The translations under genes were made by a program, and so were the position numbers. Below are positions 43,604-52,344 of a DNA stretch of 64,000 nucleotides, one piece after another. The DNA comes from CAXBGS01 sp963975425 (GTDB lineage Bacteria; Planctomycetota; Planctomycetia; Pirellulales; Pirellulaceae): the NCBI GenBank assembly GCA_963975425.1, contig CAXBGS010000003.1, positions 434,001-498,000 on the forward strand, read 5' to 3'. Numbering within the stretch: position 1 is the first letter of the stretch; the number at the start of each line of letters is the position of its first letter. Below the pieces are notes generated by a model, which ran no database searches, was not told the DNA's origin, and saw nothing but the letters and a program-made list of their open reading frames with translations.

Positions 43604-44968
43604 ATGACATCTTCCCAAACGCGACGATTACCTTGGCTAATCGCGTCGCTACTTGCCATTGCGGCCTTCGCCATTGCGAACGATTCCAATGCGCAAGACG
43701 ATCCCCGAATGCTCTCGTTCGGCGGTGAGACGATGGGGACGACCTACGTGGTCAAGATCTTTAATCCTCCCGAGTCCGAAGTTCCGTTTCCGTTTCAGGT
43801 CGATGCGGAACTGCGGCGGGTTAACGACGAAATGTCGACCTATTTAGCTTCGTCAGAGATCAGTCGATTCAACTCAAGCGATTCCACGGACTGGTTTCCC
43901 GTCAGCGAGTCGTTCGCACGCGTGGTTCAGTTTGCGTTAGAGGTTTCCACAAAGACCGACGGAGCATTTGACGTGACAGTTGGCCCTTTGGTCGACGCTT
44001 GGAATTTCGGCGCCGGATCGGACCGGGATTCCGCACCGCAGGTACCGGACTCGGCCACGCTTGATCAATTGGCAAAGTCCATCGGTTTTGAAAATCTAAA
44101 GTCAAGATTGGAACCGCCGGCCATCCGCAAAACGAATCCAGATTTGCAGATCGACTTGTCGGCGATCGCCAAGGGCCACGGCGTTGATCGCGTCGTCGAA
44201 TTACTGGACCGCGCCGGTGCCAAAAACGTCTTTGTCGAAATTGGCGGTGAAGTTCGCACCAGCGGTGACAAGGCGGGACAGTGGTGGAAAGTTGGCATCC
44301 AGTTGCCCGATGCGGCTAGAGACACCGTCATGGTGGCTCATTCGCTGAGCACCGATGCCGGAAACGACGAGGCGATGGCAACCTCGGGTGACTATCGCAA
44401 CACGTTTTCCAGCGGCGGAATCCGCTACTCTCATACCCTGGACCCGATGACTCGGCGGCCCGTCACACACGACTTGGCAAGTGTATCCGTGTTGGCGGAT
44501 TCCTGCATGGCGGCCGATGCCTGGGCGACGGCAATCAATGTCTTGGGACCGACCAAGGGACTTGAGGTGGCCGAGCAAGAAGGTTTGGATGCCTTGCTGG
44601 TCAGACGCACGGCCGATGGATACCAATTGAGCGGAACGGGAACACTCGCCCGCTACGCTCCGACGCCCAATTCACCCGGGGCAAACAACTCAACTGGGGC
44701 ATCCGATTCAACCGACGCCCCCGAGGGAACAGACGCGACGGCGGAATCAGGCGGTTTCTTTCCGGTCATGTTGCTAACGACGCTTGCGTTGACGGTGATC
44801 CTGTTTGCAATGGCGATCGGAGTCATCTTTGGTCGTCGATCCATTAGTGGTTCCTGTGGCGGATTGGCAAACGAGCGCAACGATGACGGCAGTGTCAGTT
44901 GCTCGCTGTGCAGTAATCCCGATGACGCGTGCAAAGAATTGCGTGAACGCATGAAACGCAACAGCTAA
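43604..44968 (+). CDS. ApbE-NqrM fusion: FAD:protein FMN transferase plus iron-delivery factor
   Basis: 454 residues in one frame. After a signal-like N-terminus ('LPWLIASLLAIAAFAIA') the first about 350 residues are an ApbE domain, which attaches FMN to Thr of SGAT motifs in NqrB and NqrC: 'GGETMGTTYVVKIF', 'DLSAIAKGHGVDRV', 'FVEIGGEVRTSGD', 'SHTLDPMTRRPVTHDLASV'. A Gly/Asn/Ser/Thr-rich linker leads to a transmembrane helix ('MLLTTLALTVILFAMAIGVI') and a C-terminal NqrM/DUF539 tail ('SISGSCGGLA', with Cys418, 433, 436, 443). NqrM is needed to insert iron between NqrD and NqrE. Normally the two are separate proteins. Placed 199 bp after nqrF, clearly serving this pump. Confidence 0.9.
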   Translation: MTSSQTRRLPWLIASLLAIAAFAIANDSNAQDDPRMLSFGGETMGTTYVVKIFNPPESEVPFPFQVDAELRRVNDEMSTYLASSEISRFNSSDSTDWFPVSESFARVVQFALEVSTKTDGAFDVTVGPLVDAWNFGAGSDRDSAPQVPDSATLDQLAKSIGFENLKSRLEPPAIRKTNPDLQIDLSAIAKGHGVDRVVELLDRAGAKNVFVEIGGEVRTSGDKAGQWWKVGIQLPDAARDTVMVAHSLSTDAGNDEAMATSGDYRNTFSSGGIRYSHTLDPMTRRPVTHDLASVSVLADSCMAADAWATAINVLGPTKGLEVAEQEGLDALLVRRTADGYQLSGTGTLARYAPTPNSPGANNSTGASDSTDAPEGTDATAESGGFFPVMLLTTLALTVILFAMAIGVIFGRRSISGSCGGLANERNDDGSVSCSLCSNPDDACKELRERMKRNS

Positions 44969-46269
44969 GCATTGATCACTTCACGGATGTCCAACAGGTA
45001 AACCTGCCGTCCGCCGTCGTGCGGACTGTCGATGGCGACCTGCGTTCCATCTTCACTGCTTCGCGGGTGCGTGTCACAGCGCCACTCGCCACGATATGCC
45101 GGCGGGGCAGGGAAGTGCCCCAGGTCGACTCTTCGACCGCTGGGCACGTGATACAAATAGACGGTTTGACGAGACGTCTGCTTATCGGGATACGTGTCGT
45201 TTAAAATCCAATCGTCATAGGGTGCGGCCAGAAAAGTATTATGCCCGTTGCTCGGCATCTTATCGTGGCCGAGGGGGATGATGGTGTTGGTGCGGTCTTT
45301 GAATGTGTAAAACGCACTGGGACGTCCCTTGGGCCGCGTCCACATCGTTACCTCTTCGTCGTTTTTCCAGATAAAGTGCGACGTATAGCCGGACGGATCG
45401 AGGACGTACACGTTTCCGCCGTCCATATCGGCAGTGATCATACGCGTGACGAAATTGCCTTGGTAAGACAACGTCTTCGGATCGAACTGTGGCCGATAGC
45501 GATGCAAAACGATAAACCGGTCTCCGGCGGGATTGACCAGCAGGTGATTGAAATAGTGCCAAGCATTGGCATGCCGATCTCCGTCGGGCCACGCGATCTT
45601 TGCGGCGTCAGCAAGAGACAAGATCAACCGTTCTTCGCCCGTTTGCAAATCAACCCGCCAGATGCCTGATTCGGCCGGTGCGTGTTGTTCGACATACGGA
45701 TCGGCTAAACCGTCATAGCCGTAACCCGGGCGCAGGTTATTAATGCGGCGAAAGTCGGCCGACAGACCAAAGCGTCCGTCGGGCGAAATCGTATAGATCG
45801 GTCGGGGCAAAGTCCGGACGGTCCGGTCAACCTTTCGATAGATCCGGCACACGAACTGGTCGCCTTCTCGATCGTTCCAGAGTATCTGTTGTCCTTCGTC
45901 GCCGACCCACTGCAACATACAACCTTGTTGCCATCCCCAGGCACGACTTTGCCCGATCGAGTGCCAACGGTCACCGTCGGCGGTATCGACGAAACCAACA
46001 CCGATCGAATCGTCACCCGTCGGTGATCGACCCTCGAACGACACTTCATTGGCAAGCACGAGTTTACCGGACGGATCAAACTCACGTTTATCGTAATAGC
46101 CGAACCAATGATTCATTGGCCCTCGTGTGATCGCACGTGTCGGAACAAACGTTTCGAGAGGGCCGACACCGGCGGTGTTCGCTTGGTCGGCCCGCACCGC
46201 TGAAGCACTGACGGCGCCGACGATCCCTTGCAACCAGTAAGTCTGGAATTGGCGACGACTAAGCATCAT
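44965..46269 (-). CDS. Secreted TolB/oligogalacturonate-lyase-like beta-propeller protein
   Basis: 434 residues. The N-terminus 'MLSRRQFQTYWLQGIVG' looks like a TAT leader, followed by WD40-like repeats typical of TolB/oligogalacturonide lyase propellers ('FDPSGKLVLANEVSFEG', 'QWVGDEGQQILWNDREGDQ', 'IYTISPDGRFGLSADF'). 'RHANAWHYFNHLLVNPAG' carries the His residues that in oligogalacturonate lyases bind manganese, but the match is only by eye. The start pair ATG-ATG at 46269 is preceded by GAAAGG. Its stop overlaps the stop of the apbE-nqrM gene on the other strand. Confidence 0.65.
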   Translation of the reverse strand: MMLSRRQFQTYWLQGIVGAVSASAVRADQANTAGVGPLETFVPTRAITRGPMNHWFGYYDKREFDPSGKLVLANEVSFEGRSPTGDDSIGVGFVDTADGDRWHSIGQSRAWGWQQGCMLQWVGDEGQQILWNDREGDQFVCRIYRKVDRTVRTLPRPIYTISPDGRFGLSADFRRINNLRPGYGYDGLADPYVEQHAPAESGIWRVDLQTGEERLILSLADAAKIAWPDGDRHANAWHYFNHLLVNPAGDRFIVLHRYRPQFDPKTLSYQGNFVTRMITADMDGGNVYVLDPSGYTSHFIWKNDEEVTMWTRPKGRPSAFYTFKDRTNTIIPLGHDKMPSNGHNTFLAAPYDDWILNDTYPDKQTSRQTVYLYHVPSGRRVDLGHFPAPPAYRGEWRCDTHPRSSEDGTQVAIDSPHDGGRQVYLLDIREVINA

Positions 46270-46756
46270 GACCTTTCTTTCGCAGCAGTGAATGTTGGTG
46301 ATCAATCCGTCTTTTGCCGAATTTACCCGTGCTCGCATTGGAAACGATTGTATCGAGTCGACCGACCTGATGGCGCTAACGCTCGCTGGCGACCGGACCG
46401 ATCATTCCACGTTCGCGTCGTGAGTGAAAACGTGCCCGATCGAGCATCCGCGGACTGTGGTATCCCCACGAGTGTTTCTGAAAACTCACTGCGTCGTCCG
46501 CAATCGTCAGGACCGTCACATTCAGTTGGGGGGCCAAAAGACCGGACCTGTTTGGCACCGCCGGCGGACGCTCAAGCGAAGTTCGTAGCCTAGCGTTCAG
46601 TTAAGACGTTCCAACCCGATCGGACTGCCCAGCGTCGATCTGATGGAAGCCGATTCGGTTCAAGCGGATCTGGCAGAGGCCGATCTGGTAGCGTCTGATC
46701 TGATTGTGCCAGTGCACGAACCGATTCGATCCTCCGACGAATGCCCCAACGCCAAT
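46270..46756. other. 487-bp divergent spacer
   Basis: Between the propeller gene and the TadE gene. Contains the 15-bp array described separately; otherwise no gene recognised. Confidence 0.4.
46634..46707. repeat. Degenerate tandem array, 15-bp unit, about 5 copies
   Basis: Units (roughly GCCGATCTGGTAGCG) at 46634-46647, 46648-46662, 46663-46677, 46678-46692 and 46693-46707 share GATCTG. The array is open in the TadE frame and would encode an Asp/Ala/Leu repeat if translation began at 46643; I treat it as noncoding. Confidence 0.75.
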
Positions 46757-47173
46757 ATGTTTCGCACGCGTTCCGCCAAACGACTCGATCGCAGCGTCCG
46801 TCGCGGAGTCGCGGTGGTCGAACTTGCGATCTGCTTACCGATCCTCGCGTTGATTTTGATCGCGACCACCGAAGCTTGTGTCATGCTGCAGTTGCAGCAC
46901 AACCTGGCAATCACCGCCTACGAAGGCGCAAGAATCGGCATCATCCCCGGCACCAACAGCACGGCGGTCGAAGCGCAATGCTCGATGCTGCTGGATGACC
47001 GCAACATCAATGATTACACGATCACGATGCTTCCCAGCGACCCGACAACGCTGGATGTCGGCGACGCGTTCACGGTCACGGTATCAGCAGACTGTGATGC
47101 GAATACCGTCCTGGCGTCAATGTTCTTTGAGGGCAGACAACTGAACGAATCCGTTGTGATGCTCGCCGAATAG
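46757..47173 (+). CDS. TadE-like pilus assembly protein
   Basis: 138 residues. After a basic start ('FRTRSAKRLDRSVRRGVAVV') comes the TadE hydrophobic helix with the conserved Glu ('VVELAICLPILALILIAT') and 'EGARIGIIPG'. TadE and TadF are minor pseudopilins of the tight-adherence (Flp) pilus. The ATG at 46757 is chosen because the frame upstream is a tandem array. Followed by a TadG-like VWA gene and a second TadE-like gene. Confidence 0.8.
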   Translation: MFRTRSAKRLDRSVRRGVAVVELAICLPILALILIATTEACVMLQLQHNLAITAYEGARIGIIPGTNSTAVEAQCSMLLDDRNINDYTITMLPSDPTTLDVGDAFTVTVSADCDANTVLASMFFEGRQLNESVVMLAE

Positions 47174-47230
47174 TCCAGCGTCCATAAACGTCTCGAGAAC
47201 TTTTCACCCCTTCCATCGAGAGCAAACCCT

Positions 47231-48343
47231 GTGGCAGACAAGACAATGAAACGTCGTTCGGGATCGACCATGATGACCGTCATGATCTTGATTCCGGTGC
47301 TGTTCATCATGGCCGGGATGGCGATCAATCTGGCGTACACACAAGTCGTTCACGCCAAAGTACAGATCGTCGCAGACGCATCCGCTCGCGCCGCCGGTCG
47401 GGTGTATGCAGAAACGGGCGACGAAGCACTGGCACTGGCAGCCGCGCAACAACTATCAACGCTGAATCCGATCCAATCGGTGGTCATTCCGATCGAAGCG
47501 GGCGACCTGGAGTTCGGACTGAGTCAGCGAAATTCTCACAATCAAGCCTACTCGTTTACAGCGTCCGAAAACGGAAACGCGGTACGAGTCACGACGAACG
47601 CCTATGCGGCGGGTTCTGGCACAGGGATTTCCACCGTGTTTCCGGTATTCGGTCAGGGACTGGAAATCCGCACGGCCAAAACCGCAACCAATTCGCAGAC
47701 GACGCTCGACGTAGCAGTCATTGTCGACCGAAGTGGATCGATGGCGTTCGCTGCAAATGAAGCCAGCAGTGGCGGCACACCTGCGGCGGCGCCGGCCGGA
47801 TGGGACTACGGTGATCCGGTGCCACCAAACAGCCGCTGGCTCGATTTGGTTGCATCGGTCAATGGTTTTTGCGATGAACTTTCGCAAACCGCAAAAACGG
47901 AGAGAATTGGGCTGGTCAGTTATGCAAACACAGTATCACGCGACGTCGATCTGACCGAAACGTATTCGCTGATCAATGATCACAACATGAGCATCTCGTC
48001 CGCGTTTCACGGCGGAATGACGAATGTCGGTGGCGGCATCGAGGAAGGGATTCTGGCGGTCACTCACCCCTCGCTGAGCCGACCTTGGGCAAACAATGCG
48101 TTGGTCCTGATGAGCGACGGCAACCATAACACCGGTACCGATCCGCTGGTTGCCGCAGCATCAGCGGCCGACCAGCAGATTCCCATTTACACCGTCAGCT
48201 TTAGTGACGAAGCCGACCAAGTACTGATGCAACAGATTGCCGACATGACCGGCGGCACGCACTATCACGCGGTCGACGCTCAACAGCTGAACGAAGCGTT
48301 TCGCAAAATCGCACGACGACTGCCGTCGATGCTAACCGAGTAG
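47231..48343 (+). CDS. TadG-like protein with von Willebrand factor A domain
   Basis: 370 residues. The N-terminal pilin-type helix ('SGSTMMTVMILIPVLFIMAG', then 'VHAKVQIVADASARAAGRVY') is the TadG/DUF2134 pattern. Residues about 155-360 are a VWA domain with MIDAS motif 'VIVDRSGSMAF' (DxSxS) and later 'HGGMTNVGGGIEEG' (Thr) and 'LVLMSDGNHNTG' (Asp), so it can bind a divalent metal and ligands. Likely an envelope adhesin or assembly scaffold for the Tad pilus. The GTG at 47231 is taken as start; an ATG at 47246 is possible. Confidence 0.8.
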   Translation: MADKTMKRRSGSTMMTVMILIPVLFIMAGMAINLAYTQVVHAKVQIVADASARAAGRVYAETGDEALALAAAQQLSTLNPIQSVVIPIEAGDLEFGLSQRNSHNQAYSFTASENGNAVRVTTNAYAAGSGTGISTVFPVFGQGLEIRTAKTATNSQTTLDVAVIVDRSGSMAFAANEASSGGTPAAAPAGWDYGDPVPPNSRWLDLVASVNGFCDELSQTAKTERIGLVSYANTVSRDVDLTETYSLINDHNMSISSAFHGGMTNVGGGIEEGILAVTHPSLSRPWANNALVLMSDGNHNTGTDPLVAAASAADQQIPIYTVSFSDEADQVLMQQIADMTGGTHYHAVDAQQLNEAFRKIARRLPSMLTE

Positions 48344-48350
48344 GATCGAT

Positions 48351-48788
48351 ATGAATGGACTACGCAATCAACGTGATCGACAGGGTGCCGTCGCCGTCGA
48401 GTTCGCCATCGCCATCAGCATCCTGTTGATGCTGGTGTTCGCATCCATTGAGTTCGTGCGGCTGAATATGCTGCGACATTCGGTTGAACAAGCTTCGTAC
48501 CAGGCGGCCCGCAAGGGAATCATTACCGGTGCAAAGGTAAATAACGTGAAGCAGGAAGCACAAAACCACCTAGCCTTGCTGAACGTCAATAACGCCACTG
48601 TTACCGTCACGCCAAACAATATCAAAGACGACACCCAAATCATCCAGGTGAACGTCAGCGTCCCCGTCACGGGAAACAGCTGGGTCGCACCGGTTTATTT
48701 TTTTGGTGACATCACCGGCCAAACAAGAATGCTGGCGGAACGGGCCGCAGCGGACATGGCCGACGCGCTTCCCTCGCCGACTACTTAA
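48351..48788 (+). CDS. TadE-like pilus assembly protein (second)
   Basis: 145 residues: basic N-terminus, TadE helix 'AVAVEFAIAISILLMLVFAS' and 'VRLNMLRHSVEQASYQAARK'. Starts 7 bp after the VWA gene stop, so it is in the same operon. Confidence 0.82.
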   Translation: MNGLRNQRDRQGAVAVEFAIAISILLMLVFASIEFVRLNMLRHSVEQASYQAARKGIITGAKVNNVKQEAQNHLALLNVNNATVTVTPNNIKDDTQIIQVNVSVPVTGNSWVAPVYFFGDITGQTRMLAERAAADMADALPSPTT

Positions 48789-48807
48789 ACATGCAGCGTC
48801 CGCAGCG

Positions 48808-50865
48808 CTAACGCAATTGTTTGCCGGACCGATCGTTGGAACCGTCACCGAGCGCGTTGTGCGAAAGTTGCCAATAGATCCAAGGACTCTCGCCTCGAGG
48901 CGTCAATTGCGCGCGGCGTGGCGCCGGCAACCGAGCCCGGACGACTTCATACAAGTCTTTCAACATCGACGCATTGTCCCCGTAATAGCTATGTCCCAGC
49001 AGGCTGAGATCGATTCCGCTCACGTCGATCGTTTCCACGCCGGGCACCACGACGATATCCGCGCCGCTTTCACCGGCTCGTGGATATCCATGCACCTGTT
49101 TTGATGCGACAAGTGCCTGATCGTCGGACGACGCATACAACGTCACTTGTTCGGCGACTTCTAAAAGCGACGGCGCTAAATCGCGCCGAAACCGATCGGC
49201 ATCGACGTCCGGCGCAGCAAGCACGATCCGATCAAATGGCGGATCCAGCTCGCTGTCCCAATGCCAACGGATTTGTTGCATCGCGGCCGTCATCGGTCGA
49301 TTCCCCATGCTATGAGCGATCACGTTGATGGAATCGGCTCCGCTCTCTCTTGCCAGAGCCAGCAAGAATGTTTCCAGATGTGTTCCCGTCCACGCCGCAT
49401 TCGTTTCGTCGATCGAATAACCCAACAGCTTGCCTTGGCTCGGCCAGCTGTAGCACACCGGAACGCCTTCGAACGGAAGATCGACAGCGATTTGCGCGGT
49501 GCGTTGGACGGCCGACTCGAAATCGACATTGAACCCATGAATGAAAACAAGCAGATCGCGATCGGGTGACTTTGCAACCGTTTTCGATAGGCGGCTATTA
49601 AAATCAGCGTCCGTCAATTCGGTCGCACTCGTCAGGACGATGTGTTCACGCTGGTCTTCGCGTATTTCGAAACGCAGCAGACTCGGGCGTTCGACAACGC
49701 CTTTTTTGTGCTTGTCGGGAACCGTGACCTTGCAAACGCCGCGAACCAGCGTGCCTCGATCTCCCGTGTACGTCACGCCGTGTTTTTCGATACTGGCCTG
49801 CCCGGCAACCACGCACGCGCCGGCGAGCGCCCCGGTGACGCAACCCAACAATGTCGACATGGTGGCCGCCCTGGTTTTGCCAACGAGCCAACCGAGCGCC
49901 GAGAGCAGGAACAATCCGACCGAGACGCCAAAGAGTGTCACGAACGCTTTTTTCTGGCCGGTGACTTCGTAGGCTGATAGAGGTAACGGCCCGTGCATCC
50001 GATCGGTTGCGTAAAACACTTGGATCGTCGCAAAACCCTTTTCCGCATCGTGACTCGATCCCGCTGGCAAACTGGTGAAGGGCCCCATCGAATGAGATTC
50101 GGCAGTCGTCGCTTGAGATTCGGCAGTCGACGTTGGGGAATCGGCGATTGCAGCACCAGCGACCGAAGAGGCGGCAGGCGCGCTGGATGCAGCAGGCGCG
50201 CTCGCTGCCGCACCCGGAGCGCTGGAGGCTGTTGCAACCGGAGCGGTTGGGGTCGCCATGGACTCGATCGCCATGGCACTGGACGCCGCCGTCTTTGGCT
50301 TGGATGGTTTGTACGGCGTCGAGATCGCCGAGGATCGATCCGAACCACTTTGCCACTGGGACGCGCTAGAGGACTTGACGGCTGAATCAAATTTCTTCGA
50401 CAAGCTCGCGCCCAACTTTCCCTTGGACCATTTGTTTCCCTTGGACGACTTGATCGATGAGGAGGACGCATTCTTGGTCGACTTGACGGACGATTTCGCT
50501 AGCGACTTGCTCGGCACTGGTGTTGCGGACATTGCCACGCCAGATTCGTCGGACAGTTCAGCGGAATCACCCTCGAAATCGGTCATTCCCATCACGTCGG
50601 TTTCTGCCGTCTCGGCATTCGCGATCGCATGGGCATCGACGCGAACGTCCTCGGTTGCCTCCATCCGAGAGGGCTGTTCGGCGGGCGTCGCGTCGTGCGA
50701 TTCCGATGGTTCGTGCGATTCCGATGGTTCGTGCGATTCCGATGGTCGCGCCGTTGCCATCTCGCTGTGGTCTGCCCGTGAACAGCCGACGACGATGGCG
50801 AACATCGCCGCCACGCTGAAAACCCTTACCGCGTGTCGATAATCGGCGGTCTTCGAAACAGACAT
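48808..50865 (-). CDS. DUF900 alpha/beta-hydrolase lipoprotein with long low-complexity region
   Basis: 685 residues. Leader with lipobox 'IVVGC', then about 230 residues of Ser/Ala/Lys-rich disorder that includes a short repeat ('PSESHEPSESHEPSESH', 24-bp DNA period at about 50693-50757). A two-helix membrane hairpin follows ('FVTLFGVSVGLFLLSALGWL' and 'LLGCVTGALAGACVVAG'), then a DUF900 alpha/beta-hydrolase domain with 'LLVFIHGFNVDFESAV', nucleophile elbow 'NVIAHSMGNRPM' and Asp in 'VLAAPDVDADRF'. Probable lipase or esterase; substrate unknown. Convergent with the TadE operon (19-bp gap). Confidence 0.75.
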   Translation of the reverse strand: MSVSKTADYRHAVRVFSVAAMFAIVVGCSRADHSEMATARPSESHEPSESHEPSESHDATPAEQPSRMEATEDVRVDAHAIANAETAETDVMGMTDFEGDSAELSDESGVAMSATPVPSKSLAKSSVKSTKNASSSSIKSSKGNKWSKGKLGASLSKKFDSAVKSSSASQWQSGSDRSSAISTPYKPSKPKTAASSAMAIESMATPTAPVATASSAPGAAASAPAASSAPAASSVAGAAIADSPTSTAESQATTAESHSMGPFTSLPAGSSHDAEKGFATIQVFYATDRMHGPLPLSAYEVTGQKKAFVTLFGVSVGLFLLSALGWLVGKTRAATMSTLLGCVTGALAGACVVAGQASIEKHGVTYTGDRGTLVRGVCKVTVPDKHKKGVVERPSLLRFEIREDQREHIVLTSATELTDADFNSRLSKTVAKSPDRDLLVFIHGFNVDFESAVQRTAQIAVDLPFEGVPVCYSWPSQGKLLGYSIDETNAAWTGTHLETFLLALARESGADSINVIAHSMGNRPMTAAMQQIRWHWDSELDPPFDRIVLAAPDVDADRFRRDLAPSLLEVAEQVTLYASSDDQALVASKQVHGYPRAGESGADIVVVPGVETIDVSGIDLSLLGHSYYGDNASMLKDLYEVVRARLPAPRRAQLTPRGESPWIYWQLSHNALGDGSNDRSGKQLR

Positions 50866-51185
50866 GTCACTTCCATTGTGTGCTTGATAATCGATCTACT
50901 CGGGCACCCACCTCTATATCAATCATCCCCCATTTGGGTCGATGCCAATCTGAGCGCGCCAACGCCCTGCCACCGCTTGAAACACCCTGCCACCGCTTGA
51001 GCAGAGAGTGGGCCGTTTCCGGTATCGATGCATCGCCAGGATGCGTTGATATACTGGAGCCCTCGTTCAGAAAGGCACGTATTCAGTGGGGCTTGGACGC
51101 GTTTAGGAACAGCGCGTTTCCCTGCGCATTGACGTTTGCTTTGACGTACGAACGATTTCAATTTCACTAACGCTTAAAGGCTTTC
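50866..51185. other. 320-bp divergent spacer
   Basis: Between the DUF900 gene and the LamG-like gene. Contains a 20-bp duplication (50961-51000); otherwise no gene. Confidence 0.4.
50961..51000. repeat. Tandem duplication, 20-bp unit, 2 copies
   Basis: AACGCCCTGCCACCGCTTGA then AACACCCTGCCACCGCTTGA, one difference. Confidence 0.85.
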
Positions 51186-51821
51186 ATGATGAACCGTTTT
51201 TCCGTGGTCGGATGTTTACTTTCGGTTTGCTTTCTATCGGTGGCCCACGCCGAAAAGAACGCGACGCTGCCAACGAAGATCACTTCCGTCGGGTCGCCGA
51301 TCTTTGCCGAATCATTCGATCAATCGCTACCTGAATCGGCAAAAATCGCAAAGGGTCAATGGAACGTTCAAGACGGAGTGTTGGTCGCACGCGAAATCGC
51401 CGCGGACAATCACGCCGCGGTCCTCTCGATCGGATCGGCCAACAAAGATTCGGTCGTCCGGTTCTCGTTCAAACTGGACGACAACGCCGAGGAATTTCAT
51501 TTCAGCTTGAATCACAAGGGCGGCCACTTGTTCCGAGTCGTCGTTTCGCCCAGCACACTTGCCGTGAACCTTGACAAAGACAAGAAAGACCCGAAATCGA
51601 AAGCCATGGCATTGGCCAAAGAAAAAGGCCAGTTCGCCAAAGGCGAGTGGCACACGATGCAAATCGAGATCGTCGGCGACAAAGTTGCGGTGCAAACGGA
51701 CAACGGAGTCTCGCTAGAAACGTCGCATCCGCGATTGGATACCGAGAAACCGAACTATCGATTCGTCATGAAAGACGCGACGCTTTGTCTGGATGACCTG
51801 CACGTCTGGGCCGTCAAATAA
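51186..51821 (+). CDS. Secreted LamG/DUF1080-like beta-sandwich protein
   Basis: 211 residues. Signal peptide 'RFSVVGCLLSVCFLSVAHA' then a single concanavalin-like domain: 'FAESFDQSLPESAKIAKGQW', 'RFSFKLDDNAEEFHFSLNH', 'GEWHTMQIEIVGDKVAVQTD'. Such domains bind carbohydrates or hydrolyse glycosides; catalytic residues cannot be assigned. Alone in its operon. Confidence 0.65.
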   Translation: MMNRFSVVGCLLSVCFLSVAHAEKNATLPTKITSVGSPIFAESFDQSLPESAKIAKGQWNVQDGVLVAREIAADNHAAVLSIGSANKDSVVRFSFKLDDNAEEFHFSLNHKGGHLFRVVVSPSTLAVNLDKDKKDPKSKAMALAKEKGQFAKGEWHTMQIEIVGDKVAVQTDNGVSLETSHPRLDTEKPNYRFVMKDATLCLDDLHVWAVK

Positions 51822-51833
51822 TTGGGCTGTGAG

Positions 51834-51867
51834 ATAGTCAGAGGCATGCTATCGTCAGAGGCGGTGG
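51834..51867. repeat. Tandem duplication, 17-bp unit, 2 copies
   Basis: ATAGTCAGAGGCATGCT then ATCGTCAGAGGCGGTGG, starting 13 bp after the LamG-like gene stop. A short GATCGC/GCGATC hairpin follows at 51867-51881. Confidence 0.6.
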
Positions 51868-51971
51868 ATCGCGCCGCGATCTGAGCGCCAGAGAAATCTA
51901 GCATGGTCGCCGATGGCTTGGTGATCGTTGCGTCGTACGCATCGATCGGCGAGCAATCCGCGACCGTTTTT

Positions 51972-52175
51972 CTATCGCTGCTCTCGGTAGGTCGTCCAGC
52001 TCAGATAGATCAGAATCCCGCCAAAAACCACGAAAGCGATGTCCATCAATGGACGTGCATTTCGCAGAGGTGCGCTGTCGGCCATCCCCAGCATGCCCAT
52101 CGCGAAATCGGCCAGGAACAGGACAACGATCAGGATCGACGCCACAAGGCTGATGAGACAAAGAGCCTTGGGCAT
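51972..52175 (-). CDS. Small two-helix membrane protein, function unknown
   Basis: 67 residues with two hydrophobic helices ('ALCLISLVASILIVVLFLAD' and 'LMDIAFVVFGGILIYLSW') and a polar loop. A GACGAGG site 6 nt before the ATG at 52175 supports the start. Not a family I can name. Confidence 0.6.
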   Translation of the reverse strand: MPKALCLISLVASILIVVLFLADFAMGMLGMADSAPLRNARPLMDIAFVVFGGILIYLSWTTYREQR

Positions 52176-52344
52176 CAAAAACCTCGTCTTGAAGTTGCGT
52201 GGGAACGAACAAAAAGGGGGGACATGGGAAAGCGAGTCGCAGTATAGTTGCCGATTGCCATGTTTCCCAAGCCTACGTCATGTCGCTAAATTAGCGAATT
52301 GGCGACACGAGATGGTTTGTAGGGATTAATCCAGGGATAGGACG

